Source of the DNA: Lepus europaeus
Lineage: Eukaryota > Chordata > Mammalia > Lagomorpha > Leporidae
DNA length: 64,000 nucleotides
Direction of reading: 5' to 3'
Assembly: GCF_033115175.1 (NCBI RefSeq)
Contig: NC_084836.1
Span: forward strand, 84,162,253-84,226,252
The notes beneath the pieces were generated by a model. That model worked only from the letters and a program-made list of their open reading frames with translations, did no database searches and was not told the DNA's origin. Positions 20,471 through 32,204 of this stretch are shown here, piece by piece. How positions within the stretch are numbered: position 1 is the stretch's first letter; every line of letters begins with the position of its first letter. Made by a program: the position numbers and the translations under genes.

Positions 20471-20964
20471 TTGGTGCATCTCCGTTGTCTGAATTTCTGT
20501 GTGTGTTCAAGTGTAAATGTGTTTTGGGGGGGCTGTTGTTTGCCTCTGTCCTCCTTTACATAAACCATGTGAGAGCCAGTTACATTGTCAGTCATGTTCA
20601 CGGCCATTTCCTTCCACCAGTGTCTGGAAGACATGGGCATTCAGAAAGCACCTGTTACATCCATAAGTGTCCCCTGCCACTGCACGTTTCCATGGTGTTT
20701 GCAAGGACTCCGGAGTCCATTGCCTCAGCCTCTGCAGGATGTCTCACATTGTTCCTGGCTGGGAGGAAGAGGGAGTCCTGGTTGTTCCTGGTTGGGAGGG
20801 GGTTAAGAAGAGCCTGGCCGGAGAAGGACTGTGTTAGCCCTCTCCCTGTGTACTGAGTTTATGACTTGTTGATTATGCACCCATACTTGCCGTGTTTGTC
20901 TCCTTATGTACAGTTTATGGGACAGAACACTTCTTTGTTCCTTTCTTCAGAAAAAGTGGTTTTT
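20471..20964 (+). other. Unique intron sequence
   Basis: Nothing recognised. Confidence 0.45.
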
Positions 20965-21890
20965 AAAACATTTGAATTGGAAGTAATTTTAAACTTACAG
21001 TAAGGTTGCAAAAATAGGACAGTGTTCCAATGTTCTCTTCACCCAACGTGCCCTACTATTACCATCTTATGTAACTGTAGTACAGTGATCAAAACCAAGA
21101 AATTCACATCTGTGTAACACTGTCAGTTGCATTTAGATTTCACCAGTTTTTCCACTAATGTCCTTCTGGTCCAGCATCCAATCCCGGATCCCACGTTTCA
21201 TTTACTTGGTGTCTCTCCTTAGTTTCTTTTGGTCTGTGACAGTTGCTTAGTCTTTCCTTGTTTTTAATGATCTTAGTTTTTGAAGAATATGACTCAGTTA
21301 TTTTTTTAGAATGTTCCTCTATTTGGATTTCTGTGGTGTTTTATCATGATTAAACTGAAGTGATGCAGTTTTGGCAAGAGCACCACATAGGTGATTTTGT
21401 GCCCTTTAGAAGCGCTTAGGGGCGCATGATGTCCTTATGTGTCCTGAAGGTTGATGTTGACCTTGATTTCTTGGTTAAGGTGATATCTCCCTGGTTTCTC
21501 CACTGTAATGTTTTACTTTATGAAGTGGTAGCTAGCAAATATATTGGGGGACGTACTTTGCAGAAAGTTTTTGACTTCAGTTTGCAACATAATTTTTCTC
21601 CCATGGGAGTGCATTTTAGATTTCCTAGTGAAAGTTACTGTGAATATAAGATTCATTTAAGGCAGTTTTTCTTTCTGACTTAGTGAAGAAGAATTTGGCA
21701 TATTGTTTGCAGTGAAGGACTTTGTGCTGTGGAACGCTGATGATGAGTGTGTACTTCAAAGATGTCTATCAGCTCAGTGAATGCTAGCATTTTACTTTCT
21801 GCTACTACATCTTTCTTTTTTCAGAAGGGCAATTATTACCTACTACATTGATTCTGTCATTCATAGTTTGAAAAACACTGGTGGAGTGGA
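20965..21890 (+). mobile_element. Old L1 3' UTR-type fragment
   Basis: TTTTAAACTTACAGTAAGGT, CACCAGTTTTTCCACTAATG, GACAGTTGCTTAGTCTTTCC and GGTTAAGGTGATATCTCCCT follow, in order, the 3' part of old L1M/HAL1-type elements. No coding capacity. Confidence 0.8.
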
Positions 21891-22524
21891 TTTGTTATCC
21901 AGACAAGGTGATAAGATCTCATTCTGTTCTAGGAGAGAACACTGAAATACAGGTGCTATTTGAGTGATTGTCAGTTCTGCTCTTCTTGGAAGTTTGGAGC
22001 TGGAGTGGGATTCAAGACCCCAGGAAGATTAATCAGGCTTTGACTGAGAATTGAAAACAGTTTAGAGTTTAGGATTCAGGACCCACTCTGGGGTGCCTGG
22101 TCTTCATGCTTACTTTTTTTGGCCTTAGTGGTCTTCTGGTCTCTCATCTGGGTGCACCTGCTGGTTCTCATTTTCAGGGCCTTATTAACAGAATCTAAGC
22201 CACCAGTGATTCTGCTTAGGGCACAGGTGAATCACTTTGTGTGCTTCCTCTGAATGAGACTTAAAGCTCCCCAGGGAATTTTCAAGAAAAAAAATGATTC
22301 ATAGTGGTGGAGACTAGCTCAAAACTTGAAAAAAAGTTGTAGAGATAAAGCTTTTAAAGCACAGAGTTTGGGCAGCTGTCTTCCCTTTCATAAATTAGTA
22401 TTTTCATGTGAGCTATTTCTGCTTGATCAGATAGAAGGGCAATTGTGAGAAAACTGTCAGTAGGCCTTGGCTGGTATATGATGATTTAATTAAGGTGCTT
22501 TCCTTTTATTTCCCCCCCCCGAAA
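21891..22524 (+). other. Unique intron sequence
   Basis: Nothing recognised. Confidence 0.45.
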
Positions 22525-22800
22525 ATTTCTTTCTCATTTTCAAATATTTACAAGTTGTACAAACAGTAGGGAGTTCTCATGTATTTTTCAGCTGCTTCAA
22601 ATGTTATGATTTTATGTAACCGTAGTATAATGATCAAAACACAGAGAGTAACATTGATATGATACTGTTGCTTAATATGTAGATTTTGTTAAGATTTCTC
22701 CAGTTACCCCAATGATGTCTGTTATCTGGTCCAGGATCTATTCCAAGATAACACAGTGCATTTAGTTGTTATGTAAAACATCTCATTGTTAATTAAGATT
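22525..22800 (+). mobile_element. Second old L1 3' fragment of the same type
   Basis: TATGTAACCGTAGTATAATG, GATCAAAACACAGAGAGTAA and CTGGTCCAGGATCTATTCCA repeat the first part of the element at 20965 in the same orientation. Confidence 0.75.
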
Positions 22801-23074
22801 TTCTTACTATTAGGGTCAATTTTGCCTATACTAATATGATAGAAAGGTTAAGAATAGATGGCATTCTCCCTCAAAATAGCTCTCCCCATTGAGAATGCTA
22901 AGGAATTCTGTCTTCTGGCATGCTTTGTTGGAATATAGACACCTTGAGCTGTTAACAACCCATCATTCTTGGTGGGGCAGACAGTGTTGGGATGTGGAAT
23001 GATTTGGGGGAAAGATAATCCTCTGTGATGTGTCAAGGATTGGTTTTAAGCAGAGTCAGTTAAGTATATAATAT

Positions 23075-23357
23075 GGGGGTAGACATTGTGGTGCAGTGGG
23101 TTAAGCCACTGCTTGGGGTCCCCACATGCTATATTGGAGTTTCTGGTTTGAAACCTGGGTACTGTGTGCTTACCATCTAGCTCTCTGCTAATGCTCCTGG
23201 GAGGGAGTGGATGATGCTCCAAGTACTTGGGTTCCTGCCACCCACATGGGAAACCCTGATGGAGTTCCTGGCTCCTGACTTTGGCCTGGCCCAGCCCTTG
23301 GCATTGTGGGCATTTTGGGGCAGTGAATCAAAGGGTAGAAGATCTCTCTCTCGTGTC

Positions 23358-23408
<51 letters not shown>

Positions 23409-23460
23409 CTGTTTCTCCTTTTCTCTCTGTCACTATGCCATTCAAATAAATAAATCTGTT
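23075..23460 (+). mobile_element. Old CSINE with expanded microsatellite
   Basis: GGGGGTAGACATTGTGGTGC start and TTCAAATAAATAAATCTGTT tail. The pyrimidine segment now holds (TG)n(TA)n at about 23357-23406. Confidence 0.9.
23357..23406. repeat. (TG)n(TA)n microsatellite
   Basis: About 9 TG units run into about 16 TA units inside a CSINE; likely length-polymorphic. Confidence 0.95.
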
Positions 23461-24084
23461 AAATGTATTTGTTGCATTATACTATATATATGTAGTACAG
23501 GGACCACAAAAGCAGTGCCTATCGGGACACTGTTACATTACACATTTGGAACCCTGAGTGCAGAGCACAGAGAGAACAGCAGCCGAGCCTCCACTTTAGA
23601 GCCAGAGGAAACAGGGTGTTGAGGGGCTTCTGGGACAAATTTACACCTGAAATCTTAGGGGCTCAGCACTGAAGATCTCGAAGTTTATCTTTTGCTAGTG
23701 TTAAGCAGACCACAGAGAATGGTTCCCGGTCAGCATCATGGAGCCTTCATACTCTGGGACTTCTCTAGCCCCAGGGAGGGAGAGGCGAGAGCCACTTCTT
23801 GGCTGCTCTGGCACGGAGCAGACGGATGTCATTAGTGGCCATGCCGGGATACGAGGAAGGCTGAGAACTGCGGTTACTGGCTGGGAGCCACTCGCCAACG
23901 CCATAAAGGAGAGGTTGGGTGTTTCTGCCATACCTCGTGTCTCGAGAGACAGTGTTTCTCTAACTAGTGATGCCATCAGGACTCTGCACTTGCTGTTCCA
24001 TCTGCTGGAGGGGTTTTTCCCCACAGGCCCACAGGCTCCTCTCCTCCTCTTCTGAAGAGTTTTTGGTTAAACATACTTCCTCAG
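23461..24084 (+). other. Unique intron sequence
   Basis: Nothing recognised. Confidence 0.45.
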
Positions 24085-24340
24085 TGTAGGCTTCCTCCCT
24101 TAGCCCATTGAAAATAGCACCCCATCCCCATGGCATTTCCTAATCTTCTTGTCTGTTTTTGTTCCCTTTATAGCATATGTCACAGTTTGGCCTCCTGTGT
24201 GTTTTCCTTATTGGCTGGTTCACTGTCTGAATCTCTCCATGAGCACTGGGGCTGTCTCTGTCTCATTGTTGGATTATGTTCCTTGTGCTTGGCATGTAGC
24301 AAGTGTTCAAGTGTTGAATGAAAAGGGGAATCTGGACTGC
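24085..24340 (+). mobile_element. L2 3' fragment
   Basis: CTGTCTGAATCTCTCCATGA, GCACTGGGGCTGTCTCTGTC and GTGCTTGGCATGTAGCAAGT, then GTTCAAGTGTTGAATGAA, is the L2 3' end. Confidence 0.75.
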
Positions 24341-24489
24341 TAAAAATCCCTAAAATTTCCAGTGTTGGCAAGGATGAGCGTTAACACAAACAAGCAAACA
24401 GAGTACTGTGCAGGCCAACATGATCAGCACTGGGTGTGATGCCGTCTGCTGGCTGCCAACCCGGACCTGAGGTGGAAGGCTGGGTGCCA

Positions 24490-24700
24490 GGAGCTCGGCC
24501 CACAAGACATGGGTTTGCATTGTGGATCTGCCATTTGCTCGTTTTGTGAGCTTGCTTGTATTGTTTCACTTTTGAGATCTCCGATCCTTCTTTCAAAACA
24601 TGGATCCGAGGGTCCCTCCTCTTCTTGCTGTGTTAACAAATGAGGATGGTGACTGATAAAAACAACCAGTGTGTGGTAGGTGCTCAATTCATTGGCGCTG
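24490..24700 (+). mobile_element. MIR fragment
   Basis: GGATCTGCCATTTGCTCGTT, TTGTGAGCTTGCTTG and GTGTGTGGTAGGTGCTCAAT follow the MIR order. Confidence 0.65.
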
Positions 24701-24704
24701 AATT

Positions 24705-24977
24705 GATGAACTTCCCGAGTGTCCAGATATACTGGCCCCTGTGCTAGGTGCTGGGGGATAAGTGCCACGTTGGGCAATCTCAGATGGCTTCCAGGAAGAG
24801 GGGGGCTTGACAGGCACTTTGTAAGGAGGAAAGGGTCATAACAGGGGTCAAGCCTTTCTGTCATCATAGCTCTGTTGGGTGCCTCTGTGTGCAGGGTTCT
24901 GGGCAACATCAGGAGGCTCTCTGGTGAACAGGCCGGATGAAGTGGCTGTCCTCAGGGAGCTCACATTCTGGGGTCAT
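24705..24977 (-). mobile_element. L2 pieces
   Basis: GGCCCCTGTGCTAGGTGCTG and GTCCTCAGGGAGCTCACATT are reversed L2 3' end text, probably two small fragments. Confidence 0.5.
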
Positions 24978-25295
24978 GCTGTCCAGCAGACTTGCAATGT
25001 GAGCTATGTAAGTAATTTAGTTTCCTGGTGGCCACAGTAAAAAAGAAAGAAGAAATAGGTGACATTAACTTTAATGACTATGCAGCCAATATAAAAAATA
25101 TTCATGAGATATTTTGCATTCTTCTTATTCTTTGCACTAAGCCTTTGAACTTTGGTGCACCTTTTATACTTACAGTACCCCTCCCTTTGGTCTAGCCTTT
25201 CAAGTGTTCTTGAACACTTTTTAACAGCTTTCAAGTGTTCAGTGGCCACATGTGGCTAGTAGCTGCCATACTGGTCATAAGACTAGTGAGTAAAC
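24978..25295 (+). mobile_element. hAT-type DNA transposon (non-autonomous)
   Basis: GCTGTCCAGCAGACTTGCAA, GTGAGCTATGTAAGTAATTT and an end with GTGGCCACATGTGGCTAGTA follow the mammalian CAGTGCTGTCCAATAGAA-type element nearly end to end. I am unsure of the exact MER subfamily. Confidence 0.75.
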
Positions 25296-25334
25296 AAAAG
25301 ATCATGATGCACTGCACTACAGGTGGTTGAAACC

Positions 25335-25930
25335 TCTGCAAACAAAAGAAAGGACAATAAAAGGGTAGATGACTTTAGGTAACAGTGGCCTGGGGTAGAC
25401 TCTGCAAGTGATATTGTTGAAAAAATGGTGATGAACTGTGGGAAGAGTGATCTAGGCAGAATTAATAGCCAATACAAAGGCCATGTGGCAGGAGCATACC
25501 TGGAATGTGCAATGGATACAGGGAGACCTGTGGAGTGAATGCAGTGAGGCTGGGGTGACATGGGCACCAATAAGCCACAGTAAAGTCTTCCAACTCTATT
25601 CCAAGTGTGGTTAGGTTCATTGGAGGGGTGAGAACATAGGAATCACCTGATTTGGTTTGTTTGGTCAAGAGTCACTTGGGCTACTGGTGGAGAATGGACT
25701 CTCAGGGTGCAAGAATAAACATGGAATGGTTTGGGCAGGAGGCGTGGCTGTATCTGATCATGGTCCTTCACTCAGCAAGCACCACTGACGAGGTACATGG
25801 CATCCTCTGAGGCACTGGGGCCTATCAGGCATGGTCCCCTTTCTCAGGAAGCTCAGGCTAGCAAGTGTCCAGTCGGTTTGCACAGTAAGGTTGAGTGGAG
25901 AGCAAAGTCGTGAGCCATTCTGCTGAGAAG
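25335..25930 (-). mobile_element. L2 fragments (minus orientation)
   Basis: AATACAAAGGCCATGTGGCA and AGCCACAGTAAAGTCTTCCA match the inner L2 tail reversed. 25770-25930, with CCTTTCTCAGGAAGCTCAGG, looks like another L2 3' end. Confidence 0.55.
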
Positions 25931-26854
25931 GTGGGTGTGGTGCTACCTGACTGTGCTGTTTTTTTTTTTTCCCCCTCTGCAGGGGCCATTCACCAGAGTG
26001 TCAGATAAAGAGCTTGCACTTAGGTGACCCGTGAGTTCCTTCTAGCCCCAGAACAGAAGTGTTCATTCTGTTGGCAGTGGATAGTCTATAAAAGGGAGCT
26101 AGGGAGATGGGGCAGATGTTATCAGAGTCTGATGAGGTCAGTAGCCCAGTACTGGAAGGTGGAGAATGATAAGGCAGGCAGGCGTCTCCCCAAGGAAACT
26201 TCTTCCCAGCTTCTTAGCCTGAACTTTAGCTAACACATAGTTTAAACTTAGCCTTAACATATAGTTAAACTTAGCCTGAACTTTCTGCTAACACATAGTT
26301 TCCAGATTTTCCATCCTTTCTGATAACTGCACACTAACGAATCAGCAGAAATAACTCATTTCTCCTCTCCCAGAGCATAAGTGCTCATAGGATTGATTTG
26401 ATTGTCACTGATTTGATGACCTGAATTTGTTTCTCTTTTGCTTTTGGAGAGTCAGAAGATTTTGCAGTTGTTTGTTTTTGCTTTTGCTATCTTCCCCTCT
26501 TTTCCTCTTACTCGGTTCTACTTTTGAGAGGCAGTTATCACTACTCAGTATTTGCTAAAACTGCTATATTTTCTAACCATTTTCCTTAGCCCTTTGAAGC
26601 ATGTTTGTAGTTGTTGATTTACTTGTTTCTTATTCATTTATTCATCCACTGCGGACATGAAGTGCTTTCTGTGTGTTAGAAACTGCTTTTTACTTGTTAA
26701 GAGTTTCTCCATAGAGGGTGGTTGTTGGTCTGTGGTTTGATGAAATCAGCAGAATTTCTTTGTTATTTCTTGTTATCCCAAACCTTTTTTTTTTTTTTTT
26801 TTTTTAATCATGCTCAGCACAGTAGAGTGTGATAGGGGCTTGGTTATAGAAGGG
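25931..26854 (+). other. Unique intron sequence
   Basis: Contains T-rich runs near 25960 and 26785 and the small tandem repeat at 26213-26302. No exon recognised. Confidence 0.45.
26213..26302. repeat. Short tandem repeat of about 23-34 base units
   Basis: Three units start CTTAGCCT at 26213, 26247 and 26270. The first and third read CTTAGCCTGAACTTT then GCTAACACATAGTTT. The middle one is shortened. Confidence 0.9.
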
Positions 26855-27062
26855 TGGGTAAATCAGTAGTCCTTAGGTTGTATCCTGGCATTGCTACTAA
26901 CTGTTTGCACTACTTTATACATGATACCTGGACTCTTTAACTACCTTCATCTGTACAATGAGGATATTACACTGTATTTGTAGGGTTTTTTTTGAGGGTT
27001 TAAGGAGTTAATAGCCATGGAATGCTTATACAGAGTGGGCACAATGAATAACAGTAACTGTT
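26855..27062 (+). mobile_element. MIR element
   Basis: TTGCTACTAACTGTTTGCAC, CATCTGTACAATGAGGATAT and TACAGAGTGGGCACAATGAA follow MIR order over most of its length. Confidence 0.75.
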
Positions 27063-27139
27063 GTAATTTTTTTGTCTGTGCCTCTTGGAGTTTTACGTGG
27101 CTGTTGCGATGGTGTGGAGCAGAACCTCACCACCTATCA

Positions 27140-27910
27140 CTACAGTGATTTGACACAGACCACTGCTTACTAAGCACTAAACTCTGCTGTGTGGATAATA
27201 GAGGACAGTAGGCGTTTAGGGCAAGTAAGATCATGTGAGCCGAAGTCTGCAGGCACGGTGTCGCTAGTGGAGTCCAGCCTTGAGTCTGGATAGGCTGTGC
27301 TCAGTGAAGAGCAGGTGTTTCCCAGACCTTGCCATCTGACCATCAAGCTTTCACTCTGCCCATTCTCTGACCAGAGATGACTGAGGGCCTGATCCCCACT
27401 CTCAAGCAGTTCAAGATGTTTTTCTGAGTACTAGAAATAAAGCAGGCCTCAGAAGTCCTCTGGACAATAATGTTGTATTGAAGGCACAACTGTGTTGGGG
27501 CTGGGAGGTGCTGAGTGGAGTGCCTTCTGAAGGCTGGAAAAGCCTCCTGTAGGACTTGTGACTGAGGGCAGGCAGCATGGGGCCAGGCCGCAGACAAGGC
27601 CAACTATTCATTTTATGCAGAAAGATACAGAGAGCCAACCTCTGGAGTGTGATCAGGGAGCTGCAGAGTATCCTGAAATGGCAGGAACTTCAGATGGATG
27701 GTGAAAGTAGGGGCTGGAGTGGAAGGTCCAGATTATGTGGTGCCTTATTTGAATGGTTGTATACTTTGGACTTCAATATTGTTTCTTCCTGTCCATTCTT
27801 ATAAATATGATTTGACTTTAAATTGATCCTATGGGTGATGGAAGTCATTTTACAAATGAATGTAACATGATGAGATTTGTGTGATAGAAAGCCAGAGAAT
27901 GGGACTGCCA
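27140..27910 (-). mobile_element. L2 element, 3' portion
   Basis: GCTTACTAAGCACTAAACTC, GATCCCCACTCTCAAGCAGT, TTATGTGGTGCCTTATTTGA and ATGATGAGATTTGTGTGA follow the reverse complement of L2 for about 770 bases, the longest L2 piece here. Confidence 0.65.
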
Positions 27911-27929
27911 GTTATTAGAACTGTCTGAT

Positions 27930-28190
27930 GGGGCCGGCGCTGTGGCACAGTGGGTTTTAATGCCCTGGCCTGAAGCAACAGCATCCCATATGGGCACCGG
28001 TTTGTGACCCAGCTGCTCCAGTTTCAATCCAGCTCTCTACTATGGACTGGGAAAGCAGTACAAAATGGCCCAAGTCCTTGAGCCTCTGAATCCACATGAG
28101 AGACCCGGAAGAAGCTCCTGGCTCCTGGCTTCAGATCCATGCAGCTCTGGCCATTGTGGCCAATTGGGGAGTGAACCAGCGGATGGAAGG

Positions 28191-28228
<38 letters not shown>

Positions 28229-28284
28229 TCCTCTCTCTGTGTAACTCTGACTTTCAAACAAATAAATAAATCTTAAAAAAAAAA
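27930..28284 (+). mobile_element. Full-length CSINE
   Basis: Clean head GGGGCCGGCGCTGTGGCACA, (CT)n run, and AAATAAATAAATCTTAAAAA tail. AGAACT occurs just before and after. Confidence 0.95.
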
Positions 28285-28366
28285 GAACTTAAAAAAGAAA
28301 AGGCTACTTCTATGAGACAGGACCCAGAAAGGCCTGAATTGATACATTGTAGATGAAGTAGATCCA

Positions 28367-28570
28367 TTGACACATCTACCTCCCCACACTCCTAACCCAT
28401 TCATCCACCTAGCCAATTAACCCTTTATCTACCCATCTTTCATCTACCTACTCACCCACCCATCCAGCCAGCCAATCAAACATCTATCCACCCATCCTCT
28501 CAGCCACCCAGCCAGCCCCCCAAATCCAATCAACCACTCACCAAACAAAGCAACCATCTATCCATCACTT
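28367..28570. repeat. Degenerate (CCAT/CCAC)n tract
   Basis: Repeated ATCCACC, ACCCATC and CAGCCAGCC words over 200 bases show an old tetranucleotide expansion that has decayed. Confidence 0.85.
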
Positions 28571-28644
28571 ATTAAACTCCTTTATCACAGCTCTTCTGGC
28601 TCTGGTAAAGTCACCATCCAGACAAGGCCAGCTACTTTCCACCT

Positions 28645-29020
28645 TGTCTTATAGTCCATTTTCTGTTCCTATAACAGTATACCCGAGACTGTGTATTTTA
28701 TAAAGAAAAGAGGCTTAGCTCATAATCCTGGGGATTCAAGAGCATGGCACTAGTATCTGCTTGCCTGTGGTGAATGTCTCATGGTATATGGCATCCCAGT
28801 GGCAGGAACTGCTGGGAAGCCTATATCTCATGTTGGCGTGCTGGTTTAAATTCGGATTGCTTTGCTTCTGATCTAGCTTCCTGATAATGTGCTAGGGAAA
28901 GCAGCTGATGATGGCCCAAGGGCCTGAGTCCCTGCCACCCGTAGGGTACCCACAAGGAGTTCTAGCTTCTTGCTTCATCCTGGCTTAGCCTGTTTCAGAT
29001 ACTGGGGGAATTTACCAGTA

Positions 29021-29053
<33 letters not shown>

Positions 29054-29207
29054 CAAATCAATCAGTAAATGAACCTTTAACATAAAAAAGACCTAATCAC
29101 CTCCCACTAGGCCCCATATCTTAAAAGTTCTGCCATCTCAGTACCATTTTACTGTGGACCAAACTCCAGCATGTGAGTCTTTCGAGGAACACCCTCAAGC
29201 CACAGCA
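28645..29207 (-). mobile_element. MaLR-type LTR, split by a SINE
   Basis: CCATTTTCTGTTCCTATAAC, CCCGAGACTGTGTATTTTAT then AAAGAAAAGAGG, and ACCTAATCACCTCCCACTAG are reverse-oriented MaLR LTR text, ending near CAAGCCACAGCA. No coding part. Confidence 0.75.
28820..29087 (+). mobile_element. Old CSINE inside the LTR
   Basis: GATGATGGCCCAAGGGCCTG, (CT)n run at 29021-29046 and a CAAATCAATCAGTAAATGAA tail; the head is lost. Confidence 0.85.
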
Positions 29208-29211
29208 CAGC

Positions 29212-29480
29212 TCCTGTGGAGCTTATGTCTAGTTGGGGGTCCTGACAACCCCATACATGGGAGTGCATTTGGCTCCCATGAGAAGTGCTCTAGAAGGAAA
29301 GAGTAAAACTTCTCTGTTATCCAAGCAGGGGAGACGGGGCCAGGACATCTGACTGTAGGAAGAGGATGTGCAAGCTAAATCCTGAAGGATTCCAGAGACA
29401 ATTAAGAAACTGAATTAACTGCTAATGTCAAGGTAGAGGTGGGGGAGGAGGAACAGGTGACAACCATTCATGATGAGCAT
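29212..29480 (-). mobile_element. L2 fragment
   Basis: GGAGCTTATGTCTAGTTGGG matches the reversed L2 3' end; the rest is diverged. Confidence 0.55.
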
Positions 29481-29861
29481 GGACTGGCTAACAAGGTGTT
29501 GGCCAGTTTCTAACCACTCTGGAAGGTAGTCTTCACTGACTAAGACATGCTAGATTGAGCCGTGAGGGGGTGGAGGGATCAAGTGTGGAATCTTAAATAC
29601 CTCCTCACGATCCTGGCTTTCTTATGTGTTGGTTCCCCAGACCTGTGTCTTCCTCTTCCTAACCAGGACAGGATGAACTGTCCTCTGACCTCCGCCCCCC
29701 CGCCCCTCTTCTTTCTGCCTCTTATCTATATCAGACATCTATGGACTGCTACAAAGCAATCCACCCATCCATGATGGGATGAGTGGTTGAGTCAATTTAA
29801 ATAATTCACAAATTATTTAAAAATTGGGAGGTATGTGCCAGGCCTCGTATTAGACTAGTCA

Positions 29862-30090
29862 GTCTCAGAGCTTTGGTTTTGAGACCCCTTAAAATGTTAA
29901 ACAATAATTGAGGGCCCCAAAGAGCTTTTGTTTTTGTAGGTTATAACTGTTTGTATTTACTATACTTAAAATTAGAGAGAACATTTTATTTTATTCATTT
30001 TTGTACTTTTTATTTCAAAATATTTAACAGACATATAAAAACTGTGTATTTATAGCATAAATAGAAGATTTTGAAACACAGGAATACATA
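29862..30090. mobile_element. hAT-like DNA transposon fragment
   Basis: GAGACCCCTTAAAATGTTAA, AATTGAGGGCCCCAAAGAGC and TTTTGTTTTTGTAGGTTATA recall a common mammalian hAT element. Subfamily not certain. Confidence 0.55.
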
Positions 30091-31689
30091 AGCACACATT
30101 TACTTAGTCGTCAGGAAGAGGAGTGAGAAAGGCAGAGTGTCCTCGTGTTAGGCAGACAGGGTTGAGCTTGTAGAGCTTCTCAACCTTTGAGAAATGGCCC
30201 TGCTGCATGCTGGTGTACGATGGTGTATGAACGAGGCACAGCCCTTCTTTTGTTGCAGTAGATTCTGTGGTATCTGGGAAGCCCAGGGAAGCGGTTAGGG
30301 TATAAGACTTGGGCATCAGGGAAGGTAGCTGGAGGGAAAGACGTCTCGGCTGGGATCTGGACAGATTTGCCAGAACAGGTGTAGCGGTGGAGGAAGCAGC
30401 TTATGCGAGCCCCAGAGGCCTCATCTGTTGATCTAAAAATGCATCGTGGCCACTTGTTGCTAATGCATTCACTAGGATGTGACTGCAGTGTGAGTTCTCT
30501 GTATGGCTTCAGCATGATAAAATTGTATCCACTTGTTTGTTTTCAGAAGTACCAGGGCTGTTCTCAAGTCCCTTCTCTGTGACTTGTAGGGCGCTAAGGA
30601 CCTCTTTGTTGAAGAGCTTCCTTTTTTCAGGTGCTGAACTTTGTCTCTCAAGCTTTGAAAATGCAAATGAAGCAGCCCCAAAACCAGGAGGAGGAGTCGG
30701 GGCGTGTGCCTTGTGCGGGAGAAAGGAGGCTGATGTGAAGAGTGTGATTAATTGTGAAGGAGCAGAGGGTGACACTTGAGAGAGCTGAGGGTTTGAATGA
30801 CACAGAAGTGGGACTGCTCATTTGATGTCATCCTGCTATCGCAAGGCGAGGGCCCTTGACCCCAGAGCGCCACTGCCTTGCGTGTTCCCTCCAGCGTCCT
30901 CTCTGCCTCCTTTGAAATGGGGTCCAATTAGAGGTGTAACTATCAGGCCAGGTGCAACCGGAGACTTCCTTTGCCCTCACAGAAGCTGTCGGAGACAGGG
31001 GCCTTGCTTTATTGGACACAGACAAGGTGGTCAGCTGAGCCATAGAGAGGGGGCCCAAACCTGTTTTGCTGTCAACCTCTGTGTTTTATTGCAAAGAGCC
31101 TTGGTAATAACAGAGGGCTTTCTTACCTCAGGCCCTCCTGGCTTGATGACAAGGGTATTTCTTTTTTATTTCTGCCTGTAAGTTGTGGCAGTGCATTTTA
31201 TGTCAAGGAATCCAGGATGGATTCTTGTGTGTTAAGAACCTACTAATATTGTCCCCAGTTTACAGCTGTGAGGAGTAGCAGCTTTATTCTTCAAAAATTG
31301 CACAGCTTGAGGGCATCTGGGGCGGGGAATACTGTCACGGAGTCACAAGGAATGGAAGTCAGGGCGCTGCAGCCCCGTGAAATGAGAGAGGAAGTCCTGT
31401 GGCCGCTTCCTTATTAAGTCCTGAGAAAGAAACTAGAAAACCTGGACGAGTTAGCCTTATTTGCCCCTAGCTTGGTTCGGTCTCCCTCTGTGAAAACCAA
31501 GCTTGATTAGTTTCATCTCGTTGGGCAGCATTTTCAGTGCTCTCTTCTCCAGAGACACCGTGGACGGGAGAAGAGAATAAAATCCAACAGACAGTACCTG
31601 GTGGTAGTTTGAGGAGCCACCATTTGATCCTTTAGATTTGCTGCCAATGAGTTATTTCAGAAGGCTTGCGGGGGTGGGGATTGTCCAGC
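30091..31689. other. Repeat-poor unique block in intron 1
   Basis: About 1.6 kb with no clear interspersed repeat except a possible MIR scrap near 31245-31300. It is of moderate GC content. The open frames here have no protein similarity that I recognise. It is a candidate conserved non-coding region. Confidence 0.5.
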
Positions 31690-31699
31690 CTGCGGGCCG

Positions 31700-31875
31700 T
31701 AGAGGGCCTGTGATAGCATTTGGTCTGGTCCTGCCAAGGCAACTGCAGGTGGAACTCAACAGTCAATAAATCTGGAGCAGGCGAATTTTTAAGTGGATAC
31801 TTTCATACGGCCAGTGAGTGATGTTATAAATATCCAAATGGCCCTTGGCAGAAGAAAGCTTCCCCATTTCTGTTA
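31700..31875 (+). repeat. Unclassified interspersed repeat, copy B
   Basis: GGCCTGTGATAGCATTTGGT, CTGGTCCTGCCAAGGCAACT and TATAAATATCCAAATGGCCC match the reverse complement of 12379-12545. The family is not identified. Confidence 0.75.
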
Positions 31876-32204
31876 GAGGCATAGCTTTACTCATGTTTGG
31901 TTCCCTGTGGGGGCCCTGGCCCTGAGCCTGGGGAGCCAGGCTGGGAGCAATTGGCTGGAGGGGCAGAGTGGAAGGTGGGCAACTGAACACTCCTGCTGGG
32001 GGCCACTGCTCAGCTCCCACTTTTCTCCTGTGGAACATGGGTGCAGGGGCGCTGTAGCCTCCCCTGTTTTTGAGAGGAGTCATAAATACTTACAGAAAAT
32101 CTAATGAAACTTAGAATATTGGTGGCTAATTAAAGATGTTTCATCGCCCTTGGAGGACAGTTTAAAACTTCTGGTTTAGAATATTTCACAGTCCTTCTTT
32201 TTAA

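Noticed and set aside
27930-28010. tRNA-like segments at SINE heads, here and in other copies
   Set aside because: They are the tRNA-derived heads of CSINEs with degraded arms, not functional tRNA genes.
30180-30515. 111-codon minus-strand frame in the repeat-poor block
   Set aside because: No domain recognised and the composition is unlike a conserved protein. Kept only as part of the block flagged as possibly regulatory.
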